Of a stretch of DNA of 64,000 nt, positions 24,715 through 34,469 are shown in pieces. The stretch covers positions 868,001 through 932,000 of the forward strand of contig NZ_JACVAB010000002.1 of assembly GCF_014851585.1 (NCBI RefSeq). The letters are read 5' to 3'. The position numbers were made by a program, and so were the translations under genes. Within the stretch, counting starts at the first letter, position 1. Every line of letters begins with the position of its first letter. The notes below the pieces were generated by a model that was not told the DNA's origin, ran no database searches, and worked only from the letters and a program-made list of their open reading frames with translations. This DNA is from Agrobacterium sp. AGB01 (GTDB lineage Bacteria; Pseudomonadota; Alphaproteobacteria; Rhizobiales; Rhizobiaceae).

Positions 24715-25113
24715 ATGACAATGACTGATCCGTTGGGTGATATGCTCACCCGCATCCGCAATGGTGCTGCTCGTCGCAAGTCGTCGGTTAGCACTCCTGC
24801 TTCCAGCCTCCGTGCGCGCGTTCTCGACGTGCTGCAGGCTGAAGGCTACATTCGCGGTTATTCCAAGTCCGATTTTGAAAACGGCAAGGCCGAGTTCACG
24901 ATCGAACTGAAGTACTACGAAGGCGCGTCCGTGATCCGTGAGATCGGCCGCGTATCCAAGCCGGGCCGCCGGGTTTATGTCTCGGTAAAGTCCATTCCGC
25001 AGGTCGCGAACGGTCTCGGCATCACTATCCTTTCGACTCCGAAGGGTGTGATGGCTGATCACCAGGCTCGTGAACAGAACGTTGGTGGCGAGGTTCTTTG
25101 CTCGGTCTTCTAA
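24715..25113 (+). CDS. rpsH: 30S ribosomal protein S8
   Basis: S8 is a central-domain 16S rRNA binder and in E. coli the translational repressor of the spc operon. It is 132 aa. The start [17 protein letters not shown] has two possible ATGs (24715 and 24721); the first is nearer the AAGGAGACGG site. The conserved C-terminal [12 protein letters not shown] region is normal. Confidence 0.97.
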   Translation: MTMTDPLGDMLTRIRNGAARRKSSVSTPASSLRARVLDVLQAEGYIRGYSKSDFENGKAEFTIELKYYEGASVIREIGRVSKPGRRVYVSVKSIPQVANGLGITILSTPKGVMADHQAREQNVGGEVLCSVF

Positions 25114-25155
25114 GATCGGGCAGGGGTCTCCTGGCGAAACAGGCAGGATAAAAAT

Positions 25156-25689
25156 ATGTCTCGTATCGGTAAAAAGCCCGTTCAGGTACCAGCAGGGATC
25201 ACGGCCACGGTTGATGGCCAGAAGATCACTGCAAAGGGTCCGAAGGGTGAACTGTTTTTCGTCGCTAATGACGACATTCAGTTGAAGCTGGAAGAAAACT
25301 CGGTTTCGGTTCAGCCGGCCAACAACACCAAGGAAGCTCGTTCGAAGTGGGGCATGTCCCGCACGATGATCGAGAACATCTTCAAGGGTGTTAAGGACGG
25401 TTACGAACGTAAGCTCGAAATCAACGGCGTTGGTTATCGTGCAGCCATGCAGGGCCAGAACCTGCAGCTGGCGCTCGGTTTCTCTCACGATGTTGTTTAT
25501 GAGCCTCCGGTCGGTATCACCATTGCCGTTCCTAAGCCGACGGAAATCATCGTTTCCGGCATTAACAAGCAGCAGGTCGGTCAGGTTGCCGCGGAAATCC
25601 GCGAATACCGTGGTCCCGAGCCCTACAAGGGCAAAGGCGTCAAGTACGCTGAAGAACGGATCATCCGCAAAGAAGGCAAGAAGAAGTAA
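25156..25689 (+). CDS. rplF: 50S ribosomal protein L6
   Basis: L6 lies beneath the L7/L12 stalk near the sarcin-ricin loop. It is 177 aa, [19 protein letters not shown]. The signature near the C-terminus, [17 protein letters not shown], is present. It is 42 bases after rpsH and 12 bases before rplR, in the normal spc order. Confidence 0.98.
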   Translation: MSRIGKKPVQVPAGITATVDGQKITAKGPKGELFFVANDDIQLKLEENSVSVQPANNTKEARSKWGMSRTMIENIFKGVKDGYERKLEINGVGYRAAMQGQNLQLALGFSHDVVYEPPVGITIAVPKPTEIIVSGINKQQVGQVAAEIREYRGPEPYKGKGVKYAEERIIRKEGKKK

Positions 25690-25701
25690 GGAACTCGCGA
25701 A

Positions 25702-26064
25702 ATGGCTAGCAGGAAAGAAGCACTTTCACGCCGTGCGAACCGTGTACGCCGCCAGATCAAGGCGGTTGCTAACGGTCGCCCGCGCCTGTCGGTTCATCGC
25801 TCGTCGAAGAACATCTATGCACAGGTCATCGATGATGTTGCCGGCACGACGCTTGCGTCTGCCTCGACACTCGAAGCAGATCTGCGCAAGTCGCTGAAGA
25901 CTGGTGCAGACGTTGCAGCAGCTGCCGTTGTTGGCAAGCTGGTTGCAGAGCGCGCCGGCAAGGCTGGCGTCAAGGATGTTGTATTCGATCGTGGCGCATT
26001 CATCTATCACGGCCGCGTTAAGGCCCTGGCAGATGCAGCACGCGAAAGCGGTCTGAACTTCTAA
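25702..26064 (+). CDS. rplR: 50S ribosomal protein L18
   Basis: L18 binds 5S rRNA and, with L5 and L25, places it on the central protuberance. It is 120 aa, starting [20 protein letters not shown], a strongly basic N-terminal tail followed by the globular domain ending in the conserved [29 protein letters not shown] is upstream. A terminator-like hairpin follows the stop, which is unusual inside an spc operon. Confidence 0.98.
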   Translation: MASRKEALSRRANRVRRQIKAVANGRPRLSVHRSSKNIYAQVIDDVAGTTLASASTLEADLRKSLKTGADVAAAAVVGKLVAERAGKAGVKDVVFDRGAFIYHGRVKALADAARESGLNF

Positions 26065-26071
26065 AAAGCTT

Positions 26072-26097
26072 CCGCCCGGATCCGTCCGGGCGGTTTT
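26072..26097 (+). terminator. Terminator-like hairpin inside the spc block (rplR / rpsE)
   Basis: This is a perfect 9-bp GC-rich stem, CCGCCCGGA / TCCGGGCGG, with a TCCG loop followed by TTTTCAC. A second stem-loop follows at 26102-26137, pairing GGACCA with TGGTCC and GGTTCC with GGAGCC. Read-through must occur unless a promoter lies in the 90 bases left before rpsE. Confidence 0.65.
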
Positions 26098-26183
26098 CAC
26101 CGGACCATGCGGGTTCCAGAAATGGAGCCGGTGGTCCTTCTCTCGTTTGCCGTTCTACCCGCAAAAGAAAAAGGAAAAGGACA

Positions 26184-26753
26184 ATGGCACAGGATAAAAG
26201 AGGTTCTCGCGACGATCGCCAGAACCGCGAAGAGCGCGATAGCGAATTCGTTGACAAGCTGGTTGCAATCAACCGCGTTGCAAAGGTTGTTAAGGGTGGC
26301 CGTCGTTTCGGCTTCGCTGCTCTCGTTGTTGTTGGCGACCAGAAGGGTCGCGTTGGTTTCGGTCACGGCAAGGCTCGTGAAGTTCCAGAAGCTATCCGCA
26401 AGGCAACTGAAAGCGCAAAGCGCGATCTGATCTTCGTTCCGCTTCGCGATGGCCGCACGCTGCACCACGATGTTAACGGCCGTCACGGCGCTGGCAAGGT
26501 TCTGCTGCGCTCTGCAAAGGCTGGTACTGGTATCATCGCCGGTGGTCCAATGCGCGCTGTTTTCGAAACGCTCGGCGTTCACGACGTCGTCGCCAAGTCG
26601 ACAGGTTCTTCGAACCCGTACAACATGGTTCGCGCAACTTTCGACGCTCTGAAGCACCAGGTTCATCCGAAGGACGTCGCTGCACAGCGTGGTCTCAAGT
26701 ATGCAACTCTTCAGGCACGCCGCGCCGCTTCCGGCAACGCTGCTGAAGAATAA
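26184..26753 (+). CDS. rpsE: 30S ribosomal protein S5
   Basis: S5 shapes the mRNA entry channel and affects accuracy. It is 189 aa. The N-terminal extension ([21 protein letters not shown], charged) precedes the double-stranded RNA-binding fold. The loop where spectinomycin-resistance changes arise (VVKGGRRF) looks wild type. AAAAGGAAAAGGAC is the ribosome-binding site. rpmD follows by 11 bases. Confidence 0.98.
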   Translation: MAQDKRGSRDDRQNREERDSEFVDKLVAINRVAKVVKGGRRFGFAALVVVGDQKGRVGFGHGKAREVPEAIRKATESAKRDLIFVPLRDGRTLHHDVNGRHGAGKVLLRSAKAGTGIIAGGPMRAVFETLGVHDVVAKSTGSSNPYNMVRATFDALKHQVHPKDVAAQRGLKYATLQARRAASGNAAEE

Positions 26754-26764
26754 GGAGCTGGATC

Positions 26765-26971
26765 ATGGCCAAGAATGCTACTGAATCCAAGAAGACTGTT
26801 ACGGTCGAACAGATCGCCAGTGCCAATCGCCGCCCGGCAGTACAGCGTCAGACGCTGATCGGCCTGGGTCTCAACAAGATGCACCGTCAGCGTACCCTGG
26901 AAGATACTCCATCGGTTCGTGGCATGATCCGTGCTGTCCAGCATCTCGTTCGCGTCGTAGACGAGAAGTAA
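26765..26971 (+). CDS. rpmD: 50S ribosomal protein L30
   Basis: This small protein of the large subunit is 68 aa here because of an N-terminal extension ([16 protein letters not shown]), longer than the roughly 58-aa E. coli protein but normal for Rhizobiales. The [15 protein letters not shown] core is recognisable. AAGGAGCTGGATC precedes the ATG. It is 16 bases before rplO. Confidence 0.96.
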   Translation: MAKNATESKKTVTVEQIASANRRPAVQRQTLIGLGLNKMHRQRTLEDTPSVRGMIRAVQHLVRVVDEK

Positions 26972-26987
26972 GACCGGGGAAGTCATC

Positions 26988-27467
26988 ATGAAACTCAATG
27001 AAATTAAAGACAACGAAGGTTCTTCCAAGGATCGTATCCGCGTAGGTCGCGGTATCGGTTCCGGCAAGGGCAAGACCGGTGGTCGTGGTGTTAAGGGTCA
27101 GAAGGCTCGTTCGGGCGTTGCTATCAACGGCTTCGAAGGCGGTCAGATGCCTATCTACCGTCGCCTGCCAAAGCGCGGCTTCACCAACATCTTCGCTTCT
27201 GAATACGCAACCGTTTCGCTCGGCCGTATCCAGACTGCAATCGATGCCAAGAAGCTCGACCCTAAGGCAACGATCGATTCGGCTGCTCTGAAGGCTGCTG
27301 GCGTCATTCGCCGCGAAAAGGACGGCGTTCGCGTTCTGTCCGGTGGCGAACTGACCACCAAGGTAACGATTGAAGTAGCCGGCGCCTCCAAGGCTGCTGT
27401 TGAAAAGATCGAAAAAGCTGGCAGCTCTATCAAGCTTCTGGTTGTTGCAGCTGAAGCTGCTGAGTAA
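26988..27467 (+). CDS. rplO: 50S ribosomal protein L15
   Basis: L15 is a late assembly protein of the large subunit with a long Gly-rich N-terminal arm. The arm is visible as [22 protein letters not shown]. It is 159 aa, starting [20 protein letters not shown]. The C-terminal domain ends VVAAEAAE. A perfect 14-bp hairpin follows and separates it from secY. Confidence 0.98.
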   Translation: MKLNEIKDNEGSSKDRIRVGRGIGSGKGKTGGRGVKGQKARSGVAINGFEGGQMPIYRRLPKRGFTNIFASEYATVSLGRIQTAIDAKKLDPKATIDSAALKAAGVIRREKDGVRVLSGGELTTKVTIEVAGASKAAVEKIEKAGSSIKLLVVAAEAAE

Positions 27468-27479
27468 TATATAGACTAC

Positions 27480-27510
27480 GAACGCCCGGAGTGGTTCACT
27501 CCGGGCGTTC
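27480..27510 (+). terminator. Long perfect hairpin between rplO and secY
   Basis: A 14-bp perfect stem, GAACGCCCGGAGTG / CACTCCGGGCGTTC, with a three-base loop. The bases after it (GCGCTCCC) are not T-rich. It is probably an attenuator, stability or processing site lowering SecY relative to ribosomal proteins. Confidence 0.55.
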
Positions 27511-27704
27511 GCGCTCCCTTATGAGAGCCTCACAGTCCCGACGACGAACGTAATGTTTGTGACCGGGACACATGGAAACAGGGGTGAGGCAAGATTGCGG
27601 TTCGTCCGCGTCCGTCCGAAGCCCGGTTTTTGAACCAGTATCTTTTTGACCTTTTCCGGAACTGCCGGTTTCGGGCTGCTGGCAAGGGTCGCGCGGAGAA
27701 TTTT

Positions 27705-29045
27705 ATGGCTTCAGCAGCGGAACAACTGGCCTCAAACCTGAATTTTTCAACTTTCGCGAAAGCGGAAGATCTGAAAAAGAGATTGTGGTTCACCCTCGCA
27801 GCACTTCTCGTATACCGTCTTGGTACGCATATTCCGCTTCCGGGTCTCAACCCAGAGGCCTATGCACAGGCATTCCGCGGTCAAGCGGGCGGTATCCTGG
27901 GTCTTTTCAACATGTTTGCGGGCGGCGCTGTAGAGCGCATGGCGATTTTCGCGCTCGGCATCATGCCTTACATCTCTGCTTCGATCATCGTGCAGCTTAT
28001 GACGTCCGTTGTGCCGTCGCTTGAAGCGCTGAAGAAAGAAGGGGAGGCTGGTCGCAAGATCATCAACCAGTATACCCGTTACGGCACTGTGCTGCTCGGC
28101 ACCCTGCAGGCCTACGGTATTGCCGTTGGTCTGGAAAGCGGCAGCGGGCTTGTGATCGATCCCGGCTGGTTCTTCCGCATTTCTACCGTCATTACGCTGC
28201 TCGGCGGTACAATGTTCCTGATGTGGCTGGGTGAACAGATCACCTCGCGTGGTATCGGTAACGGTATTTCCCTGATCATTTTTGCCGGTATTGCTGCCGG
28301 TCTGCCGACAGCTCTTGCCGGTACGCTGGAACTGGGCCGTACAGGCGCTCTGTCCACACCGCTTATCCTGGCTGTGGTCGTGGTGGCTATTGGCGTTATT
28401 GCGCTGATCGTGTTCGTGGAACGTGCACAGCGTCGTCTTCTGATCCAGTATCCGAAGCGTCAGGTTGGCAACCGCATGTTCCAGGGCGATACATCGCACC
28501 TGCCACTGAAGCTGAACACTGCCGGTGTTATCCCTGCGATCTTCGCTTCCTCGCTGCTGCTTTTGCCAGCGACTGCTGCCGGTTTTGCCGGTAACGGCAA
28601 TCTGCCGAACTGGGCGACAACGATCATTGCGTCGCTGCAGCACGGTCAGCCATTGTTCATGCTGTTTTATGGTCTGCTGATTGCCTTCTTCGCATTCTTC
28701 TACACCGCGATTGTTTTCAATCCGAAGGATACGGCTGACAATCTGAAAAAGCACGGCGGCTTCATTCCGGGCATTCGCCCAGGTGAACGCACAGCCGAGT
28801 ATATTGACCACGTTCTGACACGCATCACCGTCATCGGCGCCGTTTATCTCGTGTTCGTGTGTATCCTTCCTGAGACACTTATTGCTCGGACAGGTATCCC
28901 ATTAGCCCTTGGTGGTACTTCGCTTTTGATCGTTGTCAGTGTAACCCTAGATACTGTTGCCCAGATCCAGGGACACCTGATCGCCCAGCAGTATGAAGGG
29001 CTGATCAAGAAATCTAAATTGCGTGGAGGAAAGAGGGGACGATGA
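27705..29045 (+). CDS. secY: Protein translocase subunit SecY
   Basis: SecY is the channel of the Sec translocon in the inner membrane. I start it at ATG 27705 (GCGGAGAA upstream), giving [20 protein letters not shown] and 446 aa; the open frame upstream to 27630 is not conserved-looking. Ten hydrophobic segments are visible, with the cytoplasmic loop [15 protein letters not shown] and the C-terminal [11 protein letters not shown]. The stop overlaps the adk start (ATGA at 29042-29045), so adk is translationally coupled. Confidence 0.98.
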   Translation: MASAAEQLASNLNFSTFAKAEDLKKRLWFTLAALLVYRLGTHIPLPGLNPEAYAQAFRGQAGGILGLFNMFAGGAVERMAIFALGIMPYISASIIVQLMTSVVPSLEALKKEGEAGRKIINQYTRYGTVLLGTLQAYGIAVGLESGSGLVIDPGWFFRISTVITLLGGTMFLMWLGEQITSRGIGNGISLIIFAGIAAGLPTALAGTLELGRTGALSTPLILAVVVVAIGVIALIVFVERAQRRLLIQYPKRQVGNRMFQGDTSHLPLKLNTAGVIPAIFASSLLLLPATAAGFAGNGNLPNWATTIIASLQHGQPLFMLFYGLLIAFFAFFYTAIVFNPKDTADNLKKHGGFIPGIRPGERTAEYIDHVLTRITVIGAVYLVFVCILPETLIARTGIPLALGGTSLLIVVSVTLDTVAQIQGHLIAQQYEGLIKKSKLRGGKRGR

Positions 29046-29632
29046 GACTGATATTTCTGGGACCACCAGGTGCTGGTAAGGGAACCCAAGCCAAGCGTTT
29101 GACGGACAAATACGGTATTCCGCAGCTTTCAACGGGGGACATGTTGAGAGCGGCTGTGAGCGCCGGTACTGAAGTCGGCATACGTGCAAAGGCTGTTATG
29201 GATGCCGGTGGTCTGGTGTCTGACGATATCGTCAACCAGATCGTGTCGGACCGTATCGTGGAGCCTGACTGTGCGAAGGGCTTCATCCTCGACGGTTATC
29301 CGCGCACTGTTCCTCAAGCCAAGGCTTTGGCAGAGAACATGCAGGCGAAGAACCTGAGACTTGATGCTGTCATCGAGTTGAAAGTGGATGAGGAAGCCCT
29401 GATTCGCCGAATCGAAAACCGCGTAGCAGAAACCATTGCTGCCGGTGGTAAGGTTCGTCCTGATGATAATCCGGAAACTTTCCGCAAGCGCATGGTTGAA
29501 TACCATGAAAAGACGGCTCCCCTGTCGCAATATTACAGCGAACAGGGACAGTTGGTAACGCTTGATGGAATGGCAGGCGTCGATTCTGTGACTGCAGAGA
29601 TAGAGCACGTGCTTGAGAAAGCATCTGCCTGA
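29042..29632 (+). CDS. adk: Adenylate kinase
   Basis: This enzyme interconverts AMP + ATP and 2 ADP. It is 196 aa. The P-loop [11 protein letters not shown] lies at residues 7-17 and the AMP-binding region DGYPRT at about 84-89. The LID is the short form without the zinc-finger insertion: [19 protein letters not shown] leads directly to FRKRM. This is the alphaproteobacterial type. It overlaps secY by four bases and is followed by a 239-base gap with hairpins before rpsM. Confidence 0.98.
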   Translation: MRLIFLGPPGAGKGTQAKRLTDKYGIPQLSTGDMLRAAVSAGTEVGIRAKAVMDAGGLVSDDIVNQIVSDRIVEPDCAKGFILDGYPRTVPQAKALAENMQAKNLRLDAVIELKVDEEALIRRIENRVAETIAAGGKVRPDDNPETFRKRMVEYHEKTAPLSQYYSEQGQLVTLDGMAGVDSVTAEIEHVLEKASA

Positions 29633-29871
29633 GTTTTGCGTTCTTCTGGATCGCTAAAGAATCTTGGCGGAGCCGGTTGCTTTTTCGCGCTGATTCCGCT
29701 AAACACCGCGCCAACTCGCGACAATCCAGCGACTGGCGCGGATTTCCCAAGGGAGATCCGGGTGCAGTCGTTTCGGCTTGCGGCGGATATTAATTTGAAC
29801 TGGCGGTCTTGTTACCGCTCTAATGGAAGCACCACTTGCCGGATGGCAACTGGAACGCAAGGAGAATAGAC

Positions 29872-30240
29872 GTGGCACGTATCGCTGGCGTCAACATCCC
29901 GACTGCGAAGCGCGTTGTTATCGCGCTGACCTACATTCACGGGATTGGTCCAAAATTCGCGCAGGAAATCATGGACAAGGTCGGCTTGCCGGCTGAAAAG
30001 CGCGTTCATCAGCTGACGGATGCTGAAGTTCTTCAGATCCGCGAAACCATCGACCGTGATTATCAGGTAGAAGGCGATCTTCGCCGCGATACCTCGATGA
30101 ACATCAAGCGTCTGATGGACCTCGGCTGCTACCGTGGTCTGCGTCACCGTCGTGGCCTTCCGGTCCGCGGTCAGCGCACGCACACCAACGCTCGTACCCG
30201 TAAGGGTCCAGCGAAGGCGATCGCAGGTAAGAAGAAGTAA
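29872..30240 (+). CDS. rpsM: 30S ribosomal protein S13
   Basis: S13 is a head protein that contacts P-site tRNA and the bridge to L5. The start is GTG 29872 behind AAGGAGAATAGAC, giving (M)[20 protein letters not shown], 122 aa; an open frame back to 29836 is not part of it. The basic C-terminal tail ([21 protein letters not shown]) is typical. The upstream gap (29633-29871) has no gene but contains a CGCGCCA/TGGCGCG inverted repeat and a GGATTTCCC/GGGAGATCC hairpin. rpmJ, present here in E. coli, is absent from this position, as is usual in alphaproteobacteria. Confidence 0.98.
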   Translation: MARIAGVNIPTAKRVVIALTYIHGIGPKFAQEIMDKVGLPAEKRVHQLTDAEVLQIRETIDRDYQVEGDLRRDTSMNIKRLMDLGCYRGLRHRRGLPVRGQRTHTNARTRKGPAKAIAGKKK

Positions 30241-30261
30241 TTTCCGGGAAACCGGGGTGGG

Positions 30262-30288
30262 GAGGCTGGTGCACGCGCCGGCCTCTTT
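30262..30288 (+). terminator. Terminator-like hairpin between rpsM and rpsK
   Basis: An 8-bp stem, GAGGCTGG / CCGGCCTC (one G-U pair), with an 8-base loop is followed by TTTGAATTT. Moderate strength; a candidate attenuator. Confidence 0.4.
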
Positions 30289-30372
30289 GAATTTGGCGAA
30301 GGGCCTTGAACGGCTCGGCGCCGGTGTAGCCGCTGGTGTTACGGCGGTGAAGAGATCAATGAAAGGGATACT

Positions 30373-30762
30373 ATGGCAAAGGAAGCCACACGCGTTCGGC
30401 GTCGCGAACGTAAAAACATCACCTCTGGTGTTGCTCACGTAAACTCCACGTTCAACAACACCATGATCACCATCACTGACGCACAGGGCAACGCAATTGC
30501 CTGGTCGTCTGCTGGTGCAAAGGGTTTCAAGGGTTCGCGTAAGTCTACGCCGTTTGCCGCCCAGATCGCTGCTGAAGACTGCGCCAAGAAGGCTCAGGAA
30601 CACGGCATGAAGTCGCTTGAAGTCGAAGTTTGCGGTCCAGGTTCTGGTCGTGAATCCGCTCTTCGCGCTCTGCAGGCTGCTGGTTTCATGATTACCTCTA
30701 TCCGCGATGTGACGCCGATCCCGCACAACGGTTGCCGTCCGCGCAAGAAGCGCCGCGTCTAA
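30373..30762 (+). CDS. rpsK: 30S ribosomal protein S11
   Basis: S11 is a platform protein near the E site and mRNA exit. It is 129 aa, [23 protein letters not shown]. The conserved [13 protein letters not shown] and [14 protein letters not shown] segments are present, ending [23 protein letters not shown] is the ribosome-binding site. It is followed by a hairpin and then rpoA. Confidence 0.98.
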   Translation: MAKEATRVRRRERKNITSGVAHVNSTFNNTMITITDAQGNAIAWSSAGAKGFKGSRKSTPFAAQIAAEDCAKKAQEHGMKSLEVEVCGPGSGRESALRALQAAGFMITSIRDVTPIPHNGCRPRKKRRV

Positions 30763-30779
30763 CGCAGGCTGCTTCGTGG

Positions 30780-30810
30780 TTCCGCCTTTCCTCTGGTCAG
30801 GCGGAATTTT
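30780..30810 (+). terminator. Terminator-like hairpin between rpsK and rpoA
   Basis: The 8-bp stem TTCCGCCT / AGGCGGAA with an 11-base loop is followed by TTTTCGCGTTTT. It would attenuate entry into rpoA. Confidence 0.55.
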
Positions 30811-30940
30811 CGCGTTTTACCGCATAACTTCCGGTCTTCCGGCTTTTATGCGACAAACCCGCTGATGAACCCCGGTTCCTCTCAGTGTTCATGCTCGGAC
30901 CGCCACGATTGGATGGTGGCGGCGAACGGAAGGTTTAAAC

Positions 30941-31951
30941 ATGATTCAGAAGAATTGGCAGGAACTCATCAAGCCGAACAAGGTCGAGTTCACGTCTTCG
31001 AGCCGCACGAAGGCAACGCTTGTTGCCGAGCCTCTGGAGCGTGGTTTCGGTCTTACGCTTGGTAACGCGCTTCGCCGCGTTTTGCTGTCTTCTCTGCGTG
31101 GTGCTGCTGTGACGGCCGTGCAGATTGACGGCGTTCTGCACGAGTTCTCCTCCATTCCCGGCGTTCGGGAAGACGTGACGGATATCGTGCTGAACATCAA
31201 GGAAATCGCCATCAAGATGGATGGTGACGACTCCAAGCGCATGGTTGTGCGTAAGCAGGGCCCAGGTGCCGTTACTGCTGGTGATATCCAGACAGTTGGC
31301 GACATTGAAATCCTGAACCCGGAACACGTTATCTGCACCCTCGACGAAGGCGCTGAAATCCGCATGGAATTCACCGTCAACAACGGCAAGGGTTATGTAC
31401 CGGCAGAGCGTAACCGCGCGGAAGATGCCCCGATTGGCCTCATTCCCGTGGACAGCCTCTACTCCCCGGTCAAGAAAGTGTCCTACAAGGTGGAAAACAC
31501 CCGTGAAGGTCAGGTTCTCGACTATGACAAGCTGATTATGTCCATCGAGACTAACGGCTCTGTTTCCGGTGAAGATGCAGTTGCTTTTGCTGCTCGTATT
31601 CTCCAGGACCAGCTCGGCGTATTCGTCAACTTCGACGAACCGCAGAAGGAAGCCGAAGAAGAATCCGTTGCAGAACTGGCGTTCAACCCGGCTCTTCTCA
31701 AGAAGGTCGACGAACTGGAGCTTTCCGTTCGTTCGGCAAACTGCCTGAAGAACGACAACATCGTCTACATTGGCGACCTGATCCAGAAGACCGAAGCCGA
31801 AATGCTTCGTACTCCGAACTTTGGTCGCAAGTCGCTGAACGAAATCAAGGAAGTTCTCGCTTCCATGGGTCTGCACCTCGGTATGGAAGTACCGGCATGG
31901 CCACCAGAGAACATCGAAGATCTCGCAAAGCGTTACGAAGACCAATACTAA
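30941..31951 (+). CDS. rpoA: RNA polymerase alpha subunit
   Basis: Alpha dimerises to nucleate RNA polymerase assembly and contacts activators and UP elements. It is 336 aa. The N-terminal domain (about 1-235) contains [18 protein letters not shown] flexible acidic linker (KEAEEES) leads to the C-terminal domain with [13 protein letters not shown] and [19 protein letters not shown] site lies before the ATG. It sits between rpsK and rplQ, the standard alpha operon order; rpsD is not here, which is normal for the order. Confidence 0.99.
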   Translation: MIQKNWQELIKPNKVEFTSSSRTKATLVAEPLERGFGLTLGNALRRVLLSSLRGAAVTAVQIDGVLHEFSSIPGVREDVTDIVLNIKEIAIKMDGDDSKRMVVRKQGPGAVTAGDIQTVGDIEILNPEHVICTLDEGAEIRMEFTVNNGKGYVPAERNRAEDAPIGLIPVDSLYSPVKKVSYKVENTREGQVLDYDKLIMSIETNGSVSGEDAVAFAARILQDQLGVFVNFDEPQKEAEEESVAELAFNPALLKKVDELELSVRSANCLKNDNIVYIGDLIQKTEAEMLRTPNFGRKSLNEIKEVLASMGLHLGMEVPAWPPENIEDLAKRYEDQY

Positions 31952-32072
31952 TACAGACAGAGGCAGGCCCTTTAAAGACTGCCTTTCCCCGTCAAACAGC
32001 AGACAGGTCGTCTGCATGTGCCAGGAAACGGCAGGCCTGAAGATCAGGAACCTGCATTAAAGGAGAATAGCA

Positions 32073-32498
32073 ATGCGCCACGGAAATTCAGGCCGCAAGC
32101 TCAATAGAACTGCCAGCCACCGCAAGGCAATGTTTGCCAACATGGCTGCTTCGCTCATCACGCATGAGCAGATCGTAACCACTCTGCCAAAGGCGAAAGA
32201 AATTCGCCCGATCGTTGAGAAGCTGGTAACCCTCGGCAAGCGCGGCGACCTGCACGCTCGTCGTCAGGCTCTCTCGCAGATCAAGGATCAGGACGCTGTT
32301 CGCAAGCTGTTCGACGCAATCGCAGCTCGTTACGCAAACCGTAACGGCGGCTACCTGCGCATCATGAAGGCTGGCTTCCGTCAGGGCGACAATGCTGCTC
32401 TCGCAGTTATTGAATTCGTTGAACGCGATGTTAATGCCAAGGGCGCTGCTGACAAGGCTCGCGTAGCTGCTGAAGCAGAAGCTGCAGAAGCTGCATAA
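32073..32498 (+). CDS. rplQ: 50S ribosomal protein L17
   Basis: L17 surrounds the exit tunnel opening. It is 141 aa, [21 protein letters not shown], with the conserved [17 protein letters not shown]. The C-terminus is an Ala/Glu tail ([14 protein letters not shown]) absent in E. coli and common in this order. AAAGGAGAATAGC is upstream. It is the last gene of the ribosomal supercluster. Confidence 0.98.
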   Translation: MRHGNSGRKLNRTASHRKAMFANMAASLITHEQIVTTLPKAKEIRPIVEKLVTLGKRGDLHARRQALSQIKDQDAVRKLFDAIAARYANRNGGYLRIMKAGFRQGDNAALAVIEFVERDVNAKGAADKARVAAEAEAAEAA

Positions 32499-32530
32499 GT
32501 TCTGACGCGTTAAAACGTCAAACTGATAAA

Positions 32531-32561
32531 AGTCCGGGTGAGCAATCACCCGGACTTTTTT
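32531..32561 (+). terminator. Terminator closing the ribosomal supercluster
   Basis: A perfect 11-bp stem, AGTCCGGGTGA / TCACCCGGACT, with a GCAA tetraloop is followed by a T tract (TTTTTTGTG). It is a textbook intrinsic terminator. Confidence 0.9.
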
Positions 32562-32649
32562 GTGTTCGGCTGTTGTATTTTTTGTCTGGGCGTTGTCTCT
32601 CTGGAAGAGTTTCCCGCAGGCGGAGCGCTATCCTGCAGGCCAGTGAGTT

Positions 32650-33465
32650 TCAGCCCTCAGACTTGATCCGTTTGTCCCGGTAGATATCGCCCTGTCGCGC
32701 CAGACGACGCCATGGCTTTGCCTTGTGCAGGGCCTCATCAAAGAGTGGATCATTACGGTCCAACGTTGCAAAGGCCAGCTGACTGCGCTGCTCTGCCGCG
32801 CAATGGGCAATGACCTTGCCGTGAGGGCCGATAATGCCGGCCGGGCCTTCATGGGCGGTCTGCGCTGGGGTCGCACCACTGATCCACAGGCAGTTGAAAC
32901 CGGCATGGGCGCGCAGCGCAATCTGGAAGAAGCTTCTGATGCCGTAAGAGGAGAACAGGATCACGTCGACGCCGAGGCGCTCGTACTCCATCCATAATTC
33001 CGGGAACTGGACCTCGATGCAGGTCAGGCAGCCGAAGTGGTAACCATCGACCTCGAACGTCACAGGATGGATGCCCGGCGTGTACCAGCCTGACAGTTCG
33101 GTGTTTGAGAGAAAACGTTTGTCGTAGCGACCGGTGAGGTCTCCAGTGTCGCTGATTATATACTGGCTGTTACATGGCGGCGGTGGTGCGGGCAGGGCAT
33201 GGGCGGAGCCGATCACAGCAAAGATGTTGTGGCGTTTGCAGGTCTCGGCAATCGCCGCAAGCTCGGCGTCATGCGTGGTCCAATCGAGATCTAGCCAGCT
33301 CTCGGGTGAGCTGATTTGCGCCTTGGCGTAACCTGACAATGCTCCTTCACAGAAGTTGACGAGGCGGGCGCCTTGCGTCGCTGCCTGTACGATCAGCTCA
33401 CGGATGGTGCGACCATTTTCGCGGATGTCAGAGGTTATGATGCTCTGGGCTGCGGCAATCTTCAT
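32650..33465 (-). CDS. Carbon-nitrogen hydrolase (nitrilase superfamily)
   Basis: This predicted amidase-type enzyme has 271 aa. The catalytic triad of the superfamily is visible: Glu40 (NFCEGALSG), Lys116 (GRYDKRFL) and Cys149 (TCIEVQFPE). I start at ATG 33465, nine bases behind GAGACGG; ATG 33474 is the alternative, and an ATG at 33528 lacks a site. The substrate cannot be told from sequence; relatives cleave amides, carbamoyl groups or nitriles. It lies 66 bases downstream of a DUF817 membrane-protein gene on the same strand, so the two are probably co-transcribed. Confidence 0.85.
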   Translation of the reverse strand: MKIAAAQSIITSDIRENGRTIRELIVQAATQGARLVNFCEGALSGYAKAQISSPESWLDLDWTTHDAELAAIAETCKRHNIFAVIGSAHALPAPPPPCNSQYIISDTGDLTGRYDKRFLSNTELSGWYTPGIHPVTFEVDGYHFGCLTCIEVQFPELWMEYERLGVDVILFSSYGIRSFFQIALRAHAGFNCLWISGATPAQTAHEGPAGIIGPHGKVIAHCAAEQRSQLAFATLDRNDPLFDEALHKAKPWRRLARQGDIYRDKRIKSEG

Positions 33466-33531
33466 GGGCGACATCCGTCTCGTTTTTGCTTTGGTCGTTC
33501 GAAACAAGAAGTCTCCTTGCGGAGACATAAA

Positions 33532-34404
33532 CTAATCCGGTACGGAAATGCGGCTCTTGATGTGCTTGAGATGCGAAACGATGGTGAAGGTCATGATGAC
33601 AAGCAGTGACCAGGAACTCCATTTGCCAAGATGCACCATGGACCAAGCGCCAAGCTGGTTGGGGTAGGCCCATATGCCGAAAAAGGTTGAGATGTTTTCC
33701 GCCAGCCAGACAAAAAAGCCGATTAGCACAAAGGCCAGAAGCAGTGGCATGCGGCGGTCACGGTCATAGGGGCGGTAGACGACGGTGGCGCGGGCGTAAA
33801 GGCCGAGCGCACAGGCCGCGATATACCACCTGTAATCACCAATATAATGGTGGGTGAAGAAGTTGGCGTAGATCGCAATGCCGATGAGCGTCGCCATCCA
33901 GTAGCTGGGGTGGTGGCGGATGCGGATATCAAACAGGCGCCAGGCCTGAATGATGTAACTGCCGACGGCGGCGTACATGAAACCGGAAAACAGCGGCACG
34001 CCAAACAGCTTGCTATAGGCAAAATCCGGATAGGACCAAGACTGGATGCTGCCAGATGTCTTGAAAACTTCCAGAGCAAAACCAACAATGTGGAACAGGA
34101 AGATGGCCTTTGCTTCATCCAGCGTTTCGAGCTTGCTCCAGATCATGAAAAACTGGATGGCAAGCGCGATGACCAGCAGCACGTCATAACGTGGCAGGCC
34201 AAACAGGCCGTCTCTCGGCACCAGAAAAATCGACAGGAAAAACAGGCCAGCAAACAGGCAGGCGCGTGCCTCCTTGATGCCGAAATATAAAAACTCGACG
34301 ATAAATCGTTTTATGCCTTTAAGTTCGCCCCAAGGATGGGTATCGCAGAGATAACCATCAAAGGCGGAAAGCCGGCCACCGGTCCATGTTGTGTCTGTGC
34401 TCAT
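33532..34404 (-). CDS. DUF817 family integral membrane protein
   Basis: This is a 290-aa protein with about eight hydrophobic segments and conserved aromatic and charged residues between them (for example WSYPDFAYSKLFGVPLFSGFMYAAVGSY, which I give here only as positions about 123-150). It matches my knowledge of the DUF817 (YoaT-like) family, whose function is unknown. Histidines and Trp in HHYIGDYRWY and WAYPNQLGAW are likely conserved. It is divergent from the DUF2809 gene (65 bases apart) and upstream of the nitrilase-family gene. No signal peptide beyond the first membrane segment is seen. Confidence 0.75.
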   Translation of the reverse strand: MSTDTTWTGGRLSAFDGYLCDTHPWGELKGIKRFIVEFLYFGIKEARACLFAGLFFLSIFLVPRDGLFGLPRYDVLLVIALAIQFFMIWSKLETLDEAKAIFLFHIVGFALEVFKTSGSIQSWSYPDFAYSKLFGVPLFSGFMYAAVGSYIIQAWRLFDIRIRHHPSYWMATLIGIAIYANFFTHHYIGDYRWYIAACALGLYARATVVYRPYDRDRRMPLLLAFVLIGFFVWLAENISTFFGIWAYPNQLGAWSMVHLGKWSSWSLLVIMTFTIVSHLKHIKSRISVPD

Positions 34405-34469
34405 AGGCTGTTTCCGTTTGCGGCCAATCTTTTCGTTCAGAAGCTATAGCAACCCTTGAGGGAATCGAC

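Noticed and set aside
29633-29871. rpmJ between secY and rpsM
   Set aside because: No L36 reading frame; adk occupies the place and the remaining gap is non-coding.
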